From the NCBI GenBank assembly GCA_031381645.1, contig JANMYB010000046.1:1-9013 (forward strand): a DNA stretch of 9,013 nucleotides, read 5' to 3'. Below are positions 1 through 6,934 of the stretch, piece by piece. How positions within the stretch are numbered: position 1 is the stretch's first letter; every line of letters starts with the position of its first letter. Made by a program: the position numbers and the translations under genes. Under the pieces are notes generated by a model, which made no database searches, was not told the origin of the DNA, and saw nothing but the letters and a program-made list of their open reading frames with translations. The DNA comes from Methylotenera_A sp031381645 (GTDB taxonomy: Bacteria; Pseudomonadota; Gammaproteobacteria; Burkholderiales; Methylophilaceae).

Positions 1-255
1 ATCAAATGCAGTGGTGAAAATAATATGCGGTTTGGGCTCTAGTTTTTGTGCATGTTGCGCCGTCTCAATACCATCCATTACCGGCATGCGGATATCCAGC
101 AACATCAAGTCTGGTTTGCTTTGAAACGCTAAATCAAGTGCCTCTTTGCCATTTTTGGCTTCAGCCACAACAGCTACATTTTCAATGTCTGCCAATAAAT
201 CGCGCATACGATTGCGCGCTGGCGCTTCGTCATCGGCGATTAAAATATTCAGCAC
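1..255 (-). CDS. algR: LytR/AlgR-type response regulator, receiver domain (partial)
   Basis: This is the N-terminal 85 residues of a response regulator; the rest, presumably a LytTR DNA-binding domain, lies beyond the left edge. The receiver fold is clear: the acidic pair D8-D9 follows the first beta strand (NILIADDE), the phospho-acceptor is D54 in LLDIRMP, and the conserved Thr lies in FTTA at 80-83. Translation starts with GTG whose G is also the last base of the upstream kinase stop codon (TAGTG), so the two genes are translationally coupled. The partner gene and the argH neighbourhood match the argH-fimS-algR order of Pseudomonas, which is why I use the name. There AlgR binds DNA and controls type IV pilus and other surface genes. 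Targets in this organism cannot be read here. The family call is firm; the exact orthology is inferred because the output domain is missing. Confidence 0.85.
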   Translation of the reverse strand, partial: MLNILIADDEAPARNRMRDLLADIENVAVVAEAKNGKEALDLAFQSKPDLMLLDIRMPVMDGIETAQHAQKLEPKPHIIFTTAFD

Positions 256-1247
256 TAGTATGCTCCTGCAGGCAAGCGGATATGCACTTCGTAGCGATTT
301 TGTTTGGCTTCAGTTTTGATGTTTGCTTCCAAGTCAAAATGCAATTTTAAGCGTTCTTTGATGTTTTTCAGCGCCATTTTATTGCCAGAATGATGATCGT
401 TTTGCGGCGCATATGGGTTATTGATGCTGATGTGTAGCTCTTTAAGTTTGGTATAAATTTTAACAATAATTTCGCCGCCTTCAGGCATAGGTTCAATACC
501 GTGATACACCGCATTTTCTAGTAAAGGCTGCAAAATTAGCGGCGGAATCATAGCGTCAGATGGCATATCGTCGATTTGCCAAGTGATTTTTAGGCGATCT
601 TCTAAACGTAATTTTTCCAAATCTAAATATTGATGACAAAGGCCAATTTCTTGCGCCAGCGGCACTAAATCGCGATTTTCACTCATTAATACGCGAAATA
701 AATCTGCCATGTCTTCTAATGCTTTTTCAGCACGTTTGGGTTGTTTGCGAATGAGCGACAACACGGCGTTGATGCTGTTAAAAAGAAAATGTGGGCGAAT
801 ACGCGCTTGCAAAGCCTGCAAACGTGCCTCGGCGATGGCGGGTGAATAGGCACGCTCTTGCAAATAAAAATAATACAACACAATTGCCGTGACTATGGCT
901 GTGAGCAGGTAGGCACGGTAAATTTCAGAGATTGAGTCAAACGCAAAAAAGCGATTGATAAATAGATATATTAAGCTTATAAACGCAATTTCCAGTGCAA
1001 TAATCGCCACTACACCTTGCCAATAGTTGAGCTGCTTTAAAATGGGGTAAAGCCCATATAAACCCAGCACGCTAAGTAGCAAAACTGGTTGTACTAGCGC
1101 TGATAACTGTGCTAGTAAAGGAAAAAACTCGCCTAATTGCTTGCTGAGTAAAATGGCCGCCATCACCGCTAATAGGTTCACAATTAGCAAAATTCGTAAG
1201 TGAATGCCAAGATTATGAAAGTTTGGTAAGCGACTATTTTTGCGCAC
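255..1247 (-). CDS. algZ: LytS/AlgZ(FimS)-type membrane sensor histidine kinase
   Basis: This 330-residue inner-membrane sensor kinase is the likely phosphodonor for the downstream response regulator. About four hydrophobic segments (roughly 15-35, 46-66, 78-98, 112-130) form the N-terminal half, with no sizeable periplasmic sensor domain. The His_kinase domain follows, with the phospho-accepting H153 in RPHFLFNS. The ATPase part has an N-box at 235-251 (PPLILQPLLENAVYHG, N245). The glycine box is eroded: GNKMALKN at 288-295 lacks the second glycine of the usual GxG. This matches my memory of AlgZ/FimS relatives and sets them apart from orthodox kinases. The start is GTG; an in-frame TAA lies four codons upstream (1259-1257), so no longer form is possible, and no good ribosome binding site is visible. 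Stop and downstream start overlap by one base. The stimulus is unknown. Confidence 0.88.
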   Translation of the reverse strand: MRKNSRLPNFHNLGIHLRILLIVNLLAVMAAILLSKQLGEFFPLLAQLSALVQPVLLLSVLGLYGLYPILKQLNYWQGVVAIIALEIAFISLIYLFINRFFAFDSISEIYRAYLLTAIVTAIVLYYFYLQERAYSPAIAEARLQALQARIRPHFLFNSINAVLSLIRKQPKRAEKALEDMADLFRVLMSENRDLVPLAQEIGLCHQYLDLEKLRLEDRLKITWQIDDMPSDAMIPPLILQPLLENAVYHGIEPMPEGGEIIVKIYTKLKELHISINNPYAPQNDHHSGNKMALKNIKERLKLHFDLEANIKTEAKQNRYEVHIRLPAGAY

Positions 1248-1267
1248 AGCGTATACTTAGTTATAAT
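1240..1267 (+). promoter_or_regulatory. Candidate sigma70 promoter for argH
   Basis: A perfect TATAAT at 1262-1267 is preceded at 16 bases by TTGCGC (1240-1245). The -35 box would lie inside the first codons of the divergent kinase gene. The predicted leader to the argH GTG would be about 60 bases. The -10 box is convincing by itself, the -35 weaker. Confidence 0.4.
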
Positions 1268-1282
1268 ATTGCGATAAGTATA
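1252..1282. repeat. 8-bp inverted repeat in the algZ/argH divergent spacer
   Basis: TATACTTA at 1252-1259 and its exact reverse complement TAAGTATA at 1275-1282 are separated by 15 bases, giving a centre-to-centre distance of 23 bases, about two helical turns. The argH -10 candidate TATAAT lies between the arms, and the right arm overlaps the candidate kinase -10. This is a reasonable geometry for a dimeric regulator site, but AT-rich DNA produces such repeats by chance. It does not resemble the Pseudomonas AlgR box. Confidence 0.4.
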
Positions 1283-1306
1283 TTATTATTAAAGTAATTT
1301 TTACAA
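1277..1306 (-). promoter_or_regulatory. Candidate sigma70 promoter for algZ-algR
   Basis: Reading the minus strand, TTGTAA (1306-1301) is followed after 18 bases by TATACT (1282-1277), four of six and five of six matches to the sigma70 consensus. It lies about 30 bases before the GTG start of the kinase. The spacer is very AT-rich, so chance matches are likely; this is a candidate only. Confidence 0.35.
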
Positions 1307-1333
1307 TAAACATCACAATTAAAGCGATTAAGT

Positions 1334-2731
1334 GTGCCGAAAAACTCTTTAGATAAAAAAGCCAATAGTTGGTCTGGGCGCTTTAGCGAACCTGTGGCCG
1401 AATTGGTTAAAAAATACACTGCTTCTGTCGATTTTGATAAGCGTTTAGCCGAATTTGATATTCAGGGTTCGCTGGCGCATGCGCAAATGCTGGGCGCACA
1501 AGGCATTATTAGCAAAAAAGATGTGAGCGCGATTGAAAAAGGCTTGGCAGAAATTCTAAAAGAAATTCAAGCGGATAAGTTTGAATGGCTGCTGGATTTA
1601 GAAGATGTGCATTTGAACATTGAAAAGCGTCTCACCGATAAAATTGGTGATGCGGGTAAGCGGCTGCATACGGGCAGAAGCCGTAACGACCAAGTCGCGA
1701 CGGATGTGCGGCTGTGGTTGCGGGCGACTAGTGACGATGTTTTGATTGGTATTAAAAAGCTACAAAGCTCGATTTTAGATTTGGCCGAACAGAATGTTGA
1801 TACCATCATGCCAGGTTTTACGCATCTGCAAGTCGCGCAGCCTGTTACATTTGGGCATCATCTCATGGCGTATTTTGAGATGTTAAAACGCGATGCGGAA
1901 CGTTTTGCTGATTGTAGAAAACGGTTGAATAAGCTTCCGCTAGGTGCAGCGGCTTTGGCGGGTACAAGTTACCCAATTAATCGTGAATTGGTGGTGAAAA
2001 TCCTCGGTTTTGACGGCGTTTGTGAAAATTCGCTAGATGCGGTTTCTGACAGAGATTTTGCCATTGAGTTTACAGCAGCAAGTGCAATTTTAATGACGCA
2101 TTTATCGCGTTTTTCTGAAGAGCTTATTTTATGGTCTTCACCTAGATTTGCATTTATTGATATTGCCGATCGCTTTTGTACTGGCTCCTCGATTATGCCA
2201 CAAAAGAAAAACCCCGATGTGCCAGAGCTGGTGCGCGGCAAAACTGGCCGTGTGAACGGCCATTTAGTGGCGTTGCTCACGCTGATGAAAGGTCAGCCGC
2301 TGGCTTACAATAAAGACAATCAAGAAGATAAAGAGCCACTGTTTGATACCGCGGATACGCTGTTAATGACGCTGGAAATTTATGCCGATATGTTGCGTGG
2401 CATTATTGTGAACAAAGCCAATATGCGGCAAGCCGCGCTTGAAGGCTTTGCAACTGCCACTGATTTGGCTGATTATTTAGTGAAAAAAGGTATGCCGTTT
2501 CGCGATGCGCACGAAGCTGTGGCGCTGGCGGTGAAGTATGCGGTTAAAAAAGGTTGTGATCTGGCCGATTTATCGCTCAAAGAGTTGCAGCAATTCAGCA
2601 ACACAATTGGTGACGATATTTTTAAAGTGCTTACATTAGAAGGTTCTGTGGCCAGCCGTAACCATATTGGTGGCACCTCGCCTGCTCAAGTAAAACAAGC
2701 GATTGCGCGAGCCAGAAAAACTGTGAATTAA
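1334..2731 (+). CDS. argH: Argininosuccinate lyase
   Basis: ArgH catalyses the last step of arginine biosynthesis, splitting argininosuccinate into arginine and fumarate; it is a cytoplasmic homotetramer of the fumarase/aspartase superfamily. At 465 residues it has the normal length. Family motifs are all present: SGRF near the N-terminus (14-17), the HTGRSRNDQV segment at 112-121, TH at 163-164 with the catalytic histidine, and the superfamily signature GSSIMPQKKN at 284-293 containing the catalytic serine S285. QPLAYNKDNQEDK follows at 321-333. The start is GTG with only a weak purine stretch upstream; the N-terminus is about ten residues longer before the WSGRF motif than in E. coli. The gene is divergent from the two-component pair and is followed after 14 bases by the FimV-like gene, so the two are probably co-transcribed. 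Confidence 0.97.
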   Translation: MPKNSLDKKANSWSGRFSEPVAELVKKYTASVDFDKRLAEFDIQGSLAHAQMLGAQGIISKKDVSAIEKGLAEILKEIQADKFEWLLDLEDVHLNIEKRLTDKIGDAGKRLHTGRSRNDQVATDVRLWLRATSDDVLIGIKKLQSSILDLAEQNVDTIMPGFTHLQVAQPVTFGHHLMAYFEMLKRDAERFADCRKRLNKLPLGAAALAGTSYPINRELVVKILGFDGVCENSLDAVSDRDFAIEFTAASAILMTHLSRFSEELILWSSPRFAFIDIADRFCTGSSIMPQKKNPDVPELVRGKTGRVNGHLVALLTLMKGQPLAYNKDNQEDKEPLFDTADTLLMTLEIYADMLRGIIVNKANMRQAALEGFATATDLADYLVKKGMPFRDAHEAVALAVKYAVKKGCDLADLSLKELQQFSNTIGDDIFKVLTLEGSVASRNHIGGTSPAQVKQAIARARKTVN

Positions 2732-2745
2732 CGCAGACTTATATT

Positions 2746-4107
2746 TTGAAGCTAAATTTCACTTTAGTTTTTTTGCTTGCGCTAGTGTTCAATAGCAATG
2801 TTGTTATTGCTGATGATTCTTTAACTTTAGACTCTGAGCTGGAAAACCCCAGTAGCATGACTTGGCCGATGTTGCCAGGTGAAAATTTGAATGATGTTGC
2901 GCGCTTGTTTTATCCAAAAAATAAATTGATGCAACAGCGGTTTATATTTAAAACGCAGCGTCTAAGCGCTGAAGTTCAGCCAAATTTAAAAGCAAGAGAT
3001 CGCTTTGAAACGCCTACTTTGCTGGTGATTCCTACGCTTAAGTCACTTTCAAATAGTACGCACGCGATTAAATCAAGACAAAAAAAATCTAATGTACAAA
3101 AGCTTAAAATGAGCTATGACATCGAGCAAATTCCTGCGAAATTAATACAGGAATATGAATCCTTGTTAATTAAAAACGCATTTTTAAAAGAAGAGCTGGC
3201 CAAATTAAATGAGAAGCTTATTTTTTTACAAGCAAAGTTGAACGAATTGAAATTGATTTGGGATAAGTCACTCGACCTATCAAATACTAGACAACCAAAC
3301 AAGCCTGCGTCTGTTGATGACCAGCTGGTTAAGAAAGTATTTAAAAATTTAAACAATTCAGCAGAACTTAAGCCGCAAGCTGATGCATCAAACTCACTGG
3401 TAGATTCACTGTTACAGCGCTTTAATAATGATATATCGACAGCCATTTTAGCATTATGTTTGGTGATGATTTTAGGCGTTTATTTGATTAAAAAATATCA
3501 GCGAAGAATGCTGAGTAAACTTAGTTTCGTAGCCACTAAAATGCAAGCAACCGTAGCGGATTTGGGTGGTTATTTTCAGTCGACAAAAGCATTAAATAAA
3601 GCATTAAATGGCAATACTTTAAATACCACTCAACAAAATAAAGCGGCGAAAGAAGCTGGTGTGAGGGTGGATGCAACGCTAGATGAAGCTAAGTTATTGA
3701 TGAGTATTAATCGCTCTAGTGATGCCATTGCGCACTTAAAAATGACGATTGAATCGCAACCAAGAGCCTCGATTAATCACTGGTTGTATTTGCTGGAAAT
3801 TTTTAGAAAGTTGAATTTGCAAGAAGAGTTTGAGCAATATGCGGCGGATATGCATCAAACATTTAATGTCATGACACCCGTTTGGTATGACACAGAAATT
3901 GCCATGTATGTGCCGCAAACTTTGGAAGAGTTTCCGCACATTATGGAAAGACTTTACAGCGCATGGACTGATGATACAGCCGCCGCGTATTTGCGTAATT
4001 TAATTATCGATAACCGTGGTGGCGAGCGCTCTGGTTTTGGTGATGCAGTGATTGGCGAAATTACCATGTTGATTGAATTGCTTGGCGTGCGCAAAGAGTT
4101 AGTTTAG
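2746..4107 (+). CDS. FimV-like inner-membrane protein (LysM-like, coiled coil, TPR-like tail)
   Basis: This 453-residue protein has the layout of FimV/TspA proteins, which organise polar type IV pilus and motility machinery. In order: a signal peptide (1-22, likely cut after VIA), a LysM-like segment at about 39-100 (PGENLNDVARLFYP at 44-57), a leucine/lysine-rich coiled coil at about 133-176, one membrane span at about 230-248, and a basic KKYQRR stop-transfer at 249-254 that places the C-terminus in the cytoplasm. A TPR-like helical region follows (about 309-375), and the C-terminal block carries DNRGGERSGFG at 422-432. It is much smaller than Pseudomonas FimV and lacks its long acidic region. 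The start is TTG: it is the only nearby start that keeps the signal peptide, since the next in-frame ATG is residue 38. The gene probably shares a transcript with argH, and its last 9 bases overlap the convergent hemW. The FimV relationship rests on architecture and motif memory, not a search. Confidence 0.65.
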   Translation: MKLNFTLVFLLALVFNSNVVIADDSLTLDSELENPSSMTWPMLPGENLNDVARLFYPKNKLMQQRFIFKTQRLSAEVQPNLKARDRFETPTLLVIPTLKSLSNSTHAIKSRQKKSNVQKLKMSYDIEQIPAKLIQEYESLLIKNAFLKEELAKLNEKLIFLQAKLNELKLIWDKSLDLSNTRQPNKPASVDDQLVKKVFKNLNNSAELKPQADASNSLVDSLLQRFNNDISTAILALCLVMILGVYLIKKYQRRMLSKLSFVATKMQATVADLGGYFQSTKALNKALNGNTLNTTQQNKAAKEAGVRVDATLDEAKLLMSINRSSDAIAHLKMTIESQPRASINHWLYLLEIFRKLNLQEEFEQYAADMHQTFNVMTPVWYDTEIAMYVPQTLEEFPHIMERLYSAWTDDTAAAYLRNLIIDNRGGERSGFGDAVIGEITMLIELLGVRKELV

Positions 4108-5340
4108 GAATATTTCCAGCAGGTTATTTAAGTAACGTTGGCCAAGCAATGTAGGCGTAATTTTTTGCAGGTCGTGTGAAATCAAGCCTTTTTTTAATGC
4201 TGCTGCAACCCGTATGGAAATTGCCTCCCAGGGCATGCCCGTACGTTCTTGAAATAGCTTCAATTCAAAACCGTTGGTTAATCGTAGCGCGTTCATCATA
4301 AATTCAAAGCCCAAATCGGCGGATTCAATTGTCCAAATATTATCTACTGCGTTACCATTTTCTGCGTTTTCCATAAATGCGTTTGGATGCTTAAAGCGTG
4401 TTTCGCGAGTAATTTTATCGTGGTAGCTTAATTTGGAATGAGCGCCCGCGCCTATGCCTAAATAATCGCCAAATTGCCAATAATTGAGGTTGTGGCGTGA
4501 CTCACTTTTGGGTTTACAAAAAGCCGAAGTCTCGTAATGTTCGTAGCCATTTTCAGCTAACAAAGCTTCAATTTGTTCTTGCATATCAGCGCTTATATCA
4601 TCATCCGGTAAGCTAGGTGGCACATGGTGGAATGGCGTATTCGGCTCTAGAGTTAAATGGTAAAACGACAGGTGATCTGGGTTAAGTGCAACTGCTTGCT
4701 TAGCATCTTTTAAAGCACGGGCTAGTGTTTGATTGGGCAGCGCGTACATCACATCCAAATTTACGAGTTCGAAAGTTTTTAGAGCCAATTCTGCCGCCGC
4801 AATTGCTTGTTTATCGTCATGAATGCGACCAAGCGCTTTGAGATAATCCGCGTTAAAACTTTGAATGCCAAGAGAAAGGCGATTTATACCTGCTTGCTTG
4901 TAACCCGAAAAATGTGCCGTATCAACTGTGCCAGGGTTGGCTTCTAGTGTGACTTCTGCGCCGTATTCCAGCGGGATGAGCATACGCACTGCGCTTAAAA
5001 TTTCGTCGATTGAATCTGCAGAAAATAAGCTCGGTGTGCCACCGCCAAAAAATACGCTTTTGATTTTGCGACCATACACGCGCGGCACAGATTGTTCTAA
5101 GTCTTTGATAAGCGCCGCCACATAACGCTTTTCGGGGATTTCTTGCTTACTTTCGTGCGAGTTAAAGTCGCAATACGGACACTTTTTAACGCACCACGGA
5201 ATGTGAATATACAGTGAGAGCGGCGGAGAATTTTTGAGACCAGAAATCGTTGCTTCACCAAGTATTGGCGAACTTGTGTTGACGGGCTTGGCCAGCACAT
5301 TAAAGCTGGCTTCGGGCACTATATTAATAACTTTTTTCAA
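4099..5340 (-). CDS. hemW: HemW, radical-SAM-type heme chaperone
   Basis: This is a member of the HemN/HemW radical SAM family. The [4Fe-4S] motif CxxxCxxC is at C50, C54 and C57 (IPWCVKKCPYCDF), preceded by YIHIP; FFGGGTPS at 97-104 is the SAM-binding GGGTP motif, and GIGAGAHS comes later. HemW proteins bind heme and deliver it to acceptors such as respiratory enzymes; they were long misannotated as oxygen-independent coproporphyrinogen oxidase. The short N-terminus before the motif and the Cx3Cx2C-D-F form argue for HemW over HemN. The chosen start is TTG at 5340, 11 bases after the 74-residue gene, giving about 38 residues before PPLSLYIH, far more than E. coli HemW. GTG at 5298 (residue 15) is the alternative; neither has a clear ribosome binding site. 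It is the last gene of the rph operon and overlaps the convergent FimV-like gene by 9 bases. Confidence 0.93.
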   Translation of the reverse strand: MKKVINIVPEASFNVLAKPVNTSSPILGEATISGLKNSPPLSLYIHIPWCVKKCPYCDFNSHESKQEIPEKRYVAALIKDLEQSVPRVYGRKIKSVFFGGGTPSLFSADSIDEILSAVRMLIPLEYGAEVTLEANPGTVDTAHFSGYKQAGINRLSLGIQSFNADYLKALGRIHDDKQAIAAAELALKTFELVNLDVMYALPNQTLARALKDAKQAVALNPDHLSFYHLTLEPNTPFHHVPPSLPDDDISADMQEQIEALLAENGYEHYETSAFCKPKSESRHNLNYWQFGDYLGIGAGAHSKLSYHDKITRETRFKHPNAFMENAENGNAVDNIWTIESADLGFEFMMNALRLTNGFELKLFQERTGMPWEAISIRVAAALKKGLISHDLQKITPTLLGQRYLNNLLEIFLN

Positions 5341-5351
5341 TAGAAATTTAC

Positions 5352-5576
5352 TTAATGGGTGGCTTTTAGTTTTTGGTAAGGATTTACTAAATGGTCAATT
5401 AATTGATGTAAAGTTTCGCGCATTTGTGCTTCAGATACTTCCAACAAAAGACCGTCTTCCAACGCGTCTTGGGCGATTTGTTTAATTTCTTCAAAATTTT
5501 CGCGCATGACTTTTACTTTTTCGACGCAAGAAACCACGCTTCCGTCGTCACGCAACCAAATGGGTAGTGTTTTCAC
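5352..5576 (-). CDS. Small conserved-looking protein of unknown function
   Basis: This 74-residue soluble protein has no signal peptide or membrane segment. It is acidic and mostly helical in character after an N-terminal LPIWLRDDGS-VSC segment (4-17) that looks like a short beta hairpin with one cysteine. I recall similar small proteins (LPxWLxxDGxxVSCxEK, later ALEDxxL and LHQLIDxLxNPY) as uncharacterised genes in betaproteobacteria, but I know no function. It starts with GTG, 2 bases after the rdgB stop, and has the best ribosome binding site of the operon (AAAGGA, 5591-5586, 9 bases from the start). hemW follows after 11 bases. The strong binding site, tight packing and ordered protein sequence make it a real gene. 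Its job might relate to hemW or rdgB, but only position suggests that. Confidence 0.82.
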   Translation of the reverse strand: MKTLPIWLRDDGSVVSCVEKVKVMRENFEEIKQIAQDALEDGLLLEVSEAQMRETLHQLIDHLVNPYQKLKATH

Positions 5577-5578
5577 GC

Positions 5579-6181
5579 TTATAAATCCTTTAATTTTTGA
5601 ATTGATTGTTGTAGTGCTTGGCCGCGATGGCTGATTTTGTTTTTGGCTTCTGAGCTAAGTTCCGCGCCAGTTTTTCCTGAAGCTAAATCTAAAAAAAGTG
5701 GATCGTAGCCAAAACCGCCAGTGCCACGTGGCGCGGTTAAAATTTCGCCAGACCAAATGCCTTCGGCAATAATGGGTTGCGGATCATTGTGATAGAGCAC
5801 CAATACTAGGGCACAGTAATAATAAGCGCTGCGATGCGTTTGATTTTTTAGCATTTCTAACAATTGAGAATTGTTTTTTTCATCACTTCTGGGTTCGCTA
5901 TTGTCCATTGTGGCAAAATAGGCAGAGTGCACGCCTGGATTGCCTTTCAGAGCATGCACACAAATACCAGAATCATCTGCCAAAGCAGGTAAATTGGCAT
6001 GCAAACTGGCATGGCGCGCCTTGGCGAGCGCGTTTTCGATGAATGTGCAGTGTGGCTCCTCTGCTTCAGCAATATTAAAAGCAGATTGCGGTAACGCTTC
6101 AATATTTAGCGGCGCAAGTAATGGTTGAATTTCGCGCAGTTTGCCTTGGTTATTAGAAGCAACAACAAGTTTTTTAAACAT
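5579..6181 (-). CDS. rdgB: XTP/dITP diphosphatase (RdgB/HAM1 family)
   Basis: RdgB hydrolyses dITP, dXTP and ITP to the monophosphate and pyrophosphate, keeping deaminated purines out of DNA and RNA; it acts as a cytoplasmic homodimer. The 200-residue length is standard. Family motifs: SNNQGKLREI at 9-18 (substrate loop), FIENALAKARHA at 47-58, ADDSG at 68-72 with the likely catalytic base D70, GGFGYDP at 155-161 and SHRGQAL at 184-190 near the C-terminus. One oddity: the usual SAR[YF]A stretch after the ADDSG loop reads SAYFA (86-90), with the arginine replaced. The ATG follows the rph stop codon without a gap (TAAATG), which implies coupled translation. The grouping of rph and rdgB is common in proteobacteria. 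Confidence 0.96.
   Translation of the reverse strand: MFKKLVVASNNQGKLREIQPLLAPLNIEALPQSAFNIAEAEEPHCTFIENALAKARHASLHANLPALADDSGICVHALKGNPGVHSAYFATMDNSEPRSDEKNNSQLLEMLKNQTHRSAYYYCALVLVLYHNDPQPIIAEGIWSGEILTAPRGTGGFGYDPLFLDLASGKTGAELSSEAKNKISHRGQALQQSIQKLKDL
5586..5591 (-). promoter_or_regulatory. Ribosome binding site of the 74-residue gene
   Basis: AAAGGA on the minus strand, inside the last codons of rdgB, lies 9 bases before the GTG at 5576. It decides this non-ATG start and is clearly stronger than sites in front of most other genes here. Confidence 0.6.
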
Positions 6182-6907
6182 TTACTTGAGCGCAACTTGC
6201 TGTTTTTGAAGTAATTCTATAATACCCGTTTGTGCTAAATCCAGCATGGCGTTCATGGCAGTTTTATCAAACGGCTCGCCTTCTGCGGTGCCTTGAATTT
6301 CCACAAAACCGCTGTCGGCAGTCATGACCACGTTCATATCGGTATCGCAATCAGAGTCTTCAATGTAGTCTAAGTCCAGCACTGGCTCACCTTTGTACAT
6401 GCCAACAGAAATAGCTGCAACGGCTTGTTTAAGCGGATTTTCAGTAATTAATTGGTTGGAAAGTAGGTGCGAAATGGCGTCATGCAAAGCCACATAAGCG
6501 CCAGTAATGCTGGCGGTGCGCGTACCGCCATCGGCTTGAATCACGTCGCAATCCAAGTGAACACTTCGCTCACCGAGCTTTTCTAGATCGATAATAGCAC
6601 GCAAACTACGGCCAATTAGCCTTTGGATTTCTTGTGTGCGGCCAGATTGTTTGCCTTTGGCGGCTTCTCTATCCATGCGGCTACCCGTGCTACGCGGTAG
6701 CATGCCATATTCGGCGGTTACCCAGCCTTGTCCTTTGCCTTTTAAAAAGCCAGGTACTTTTTCTTCCACACTGGCAGTGCACAGCACGTGAGTATCGCCA
6801 AATTTGATGAGTACGGAGCCTTCGGCATGTTTGGTGTAATGGCGGATGATTTCAACGTTGCGTAGTTGATTGTTGGCGCGTTGACTGGGACGGTTGTTGG
6901 ATGGCAT
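6182..6907 (-). CDS. rph: Ribonuclease PH
   Basis: RNase PH is a phosphate-dependent 3'-to-5' exoribonuclease that trims tRNA precursors and other RNA 3' ends; it forms a ring of six subunits. The 241-residue length is normal, with about five extra residues before the usual RPSxR start (6-10). Landmarks: YTKHAEGSVL at 24-33, WVTAEYGMLPR at 62-72, the phosphate-binding region AAKGKQSGRTQEIQRLI at 82-98 with R90, GGTRTASITG at 127-136, and the acidic metal/catalytic segment DLDYIEDSDCDTDMN at 178-192. All expected residues are intact, so it should be active, unlike the frameshifted rph of E. coli K-12. It is the first gene of the operon rph-rdgB-74-residue gene-hemW. A TATAAT sits 27 bases upstream in the 57-base gap to the phosphatase gene. 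Confidence 0.97.
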   Translation of the reverse strand: MPSNNRPSQRANNQLRNVEIIRHYTKHAEGSVLIKFGDTHVLCTASVEEKVPGFLKGKGQGWVTAEYGMLPRSTGSRMDREAAKGKQSGRTQEIQRLIGRSLRAIIDLEKLGERSVHLDCDVIQADGGTRTASITGAYVALHDAISHLLSNQLITENPLKQAVAAISVGMYKGEPVLDLDYIEDSDCDTDMNVVMTADSGFVEIQGTAEGEPFDKTAMNAMLDLAQTGIIELLQKQQVALK

Positions 6908-6934
6908 GGCAATAGCTTTACATTAAAAAAGCCA

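Noticed and set aside
48..350. A 100-residue open frame on the plus strand opposite the regulator and kinase genes
   Set aside because: It lies antisense to two well-supported genes, its protein is cysteine-rich without family pattern, and no ribosome binding site is evident.
1969..2280. Antisense open frames inside argH (also 1567-1809 and 2473-2676)
   Set aside because: They are reverse-strand shadows of the strongly conserved argH frame.
4099..5340. Annotation of this gene as oxygen-independent coproporphyrinogen III oxidase (hemN)
   Set aside because: The short region before the CxxxCxxC motif and the overall sequence pattern fit HemW, the heme chaperone branch.
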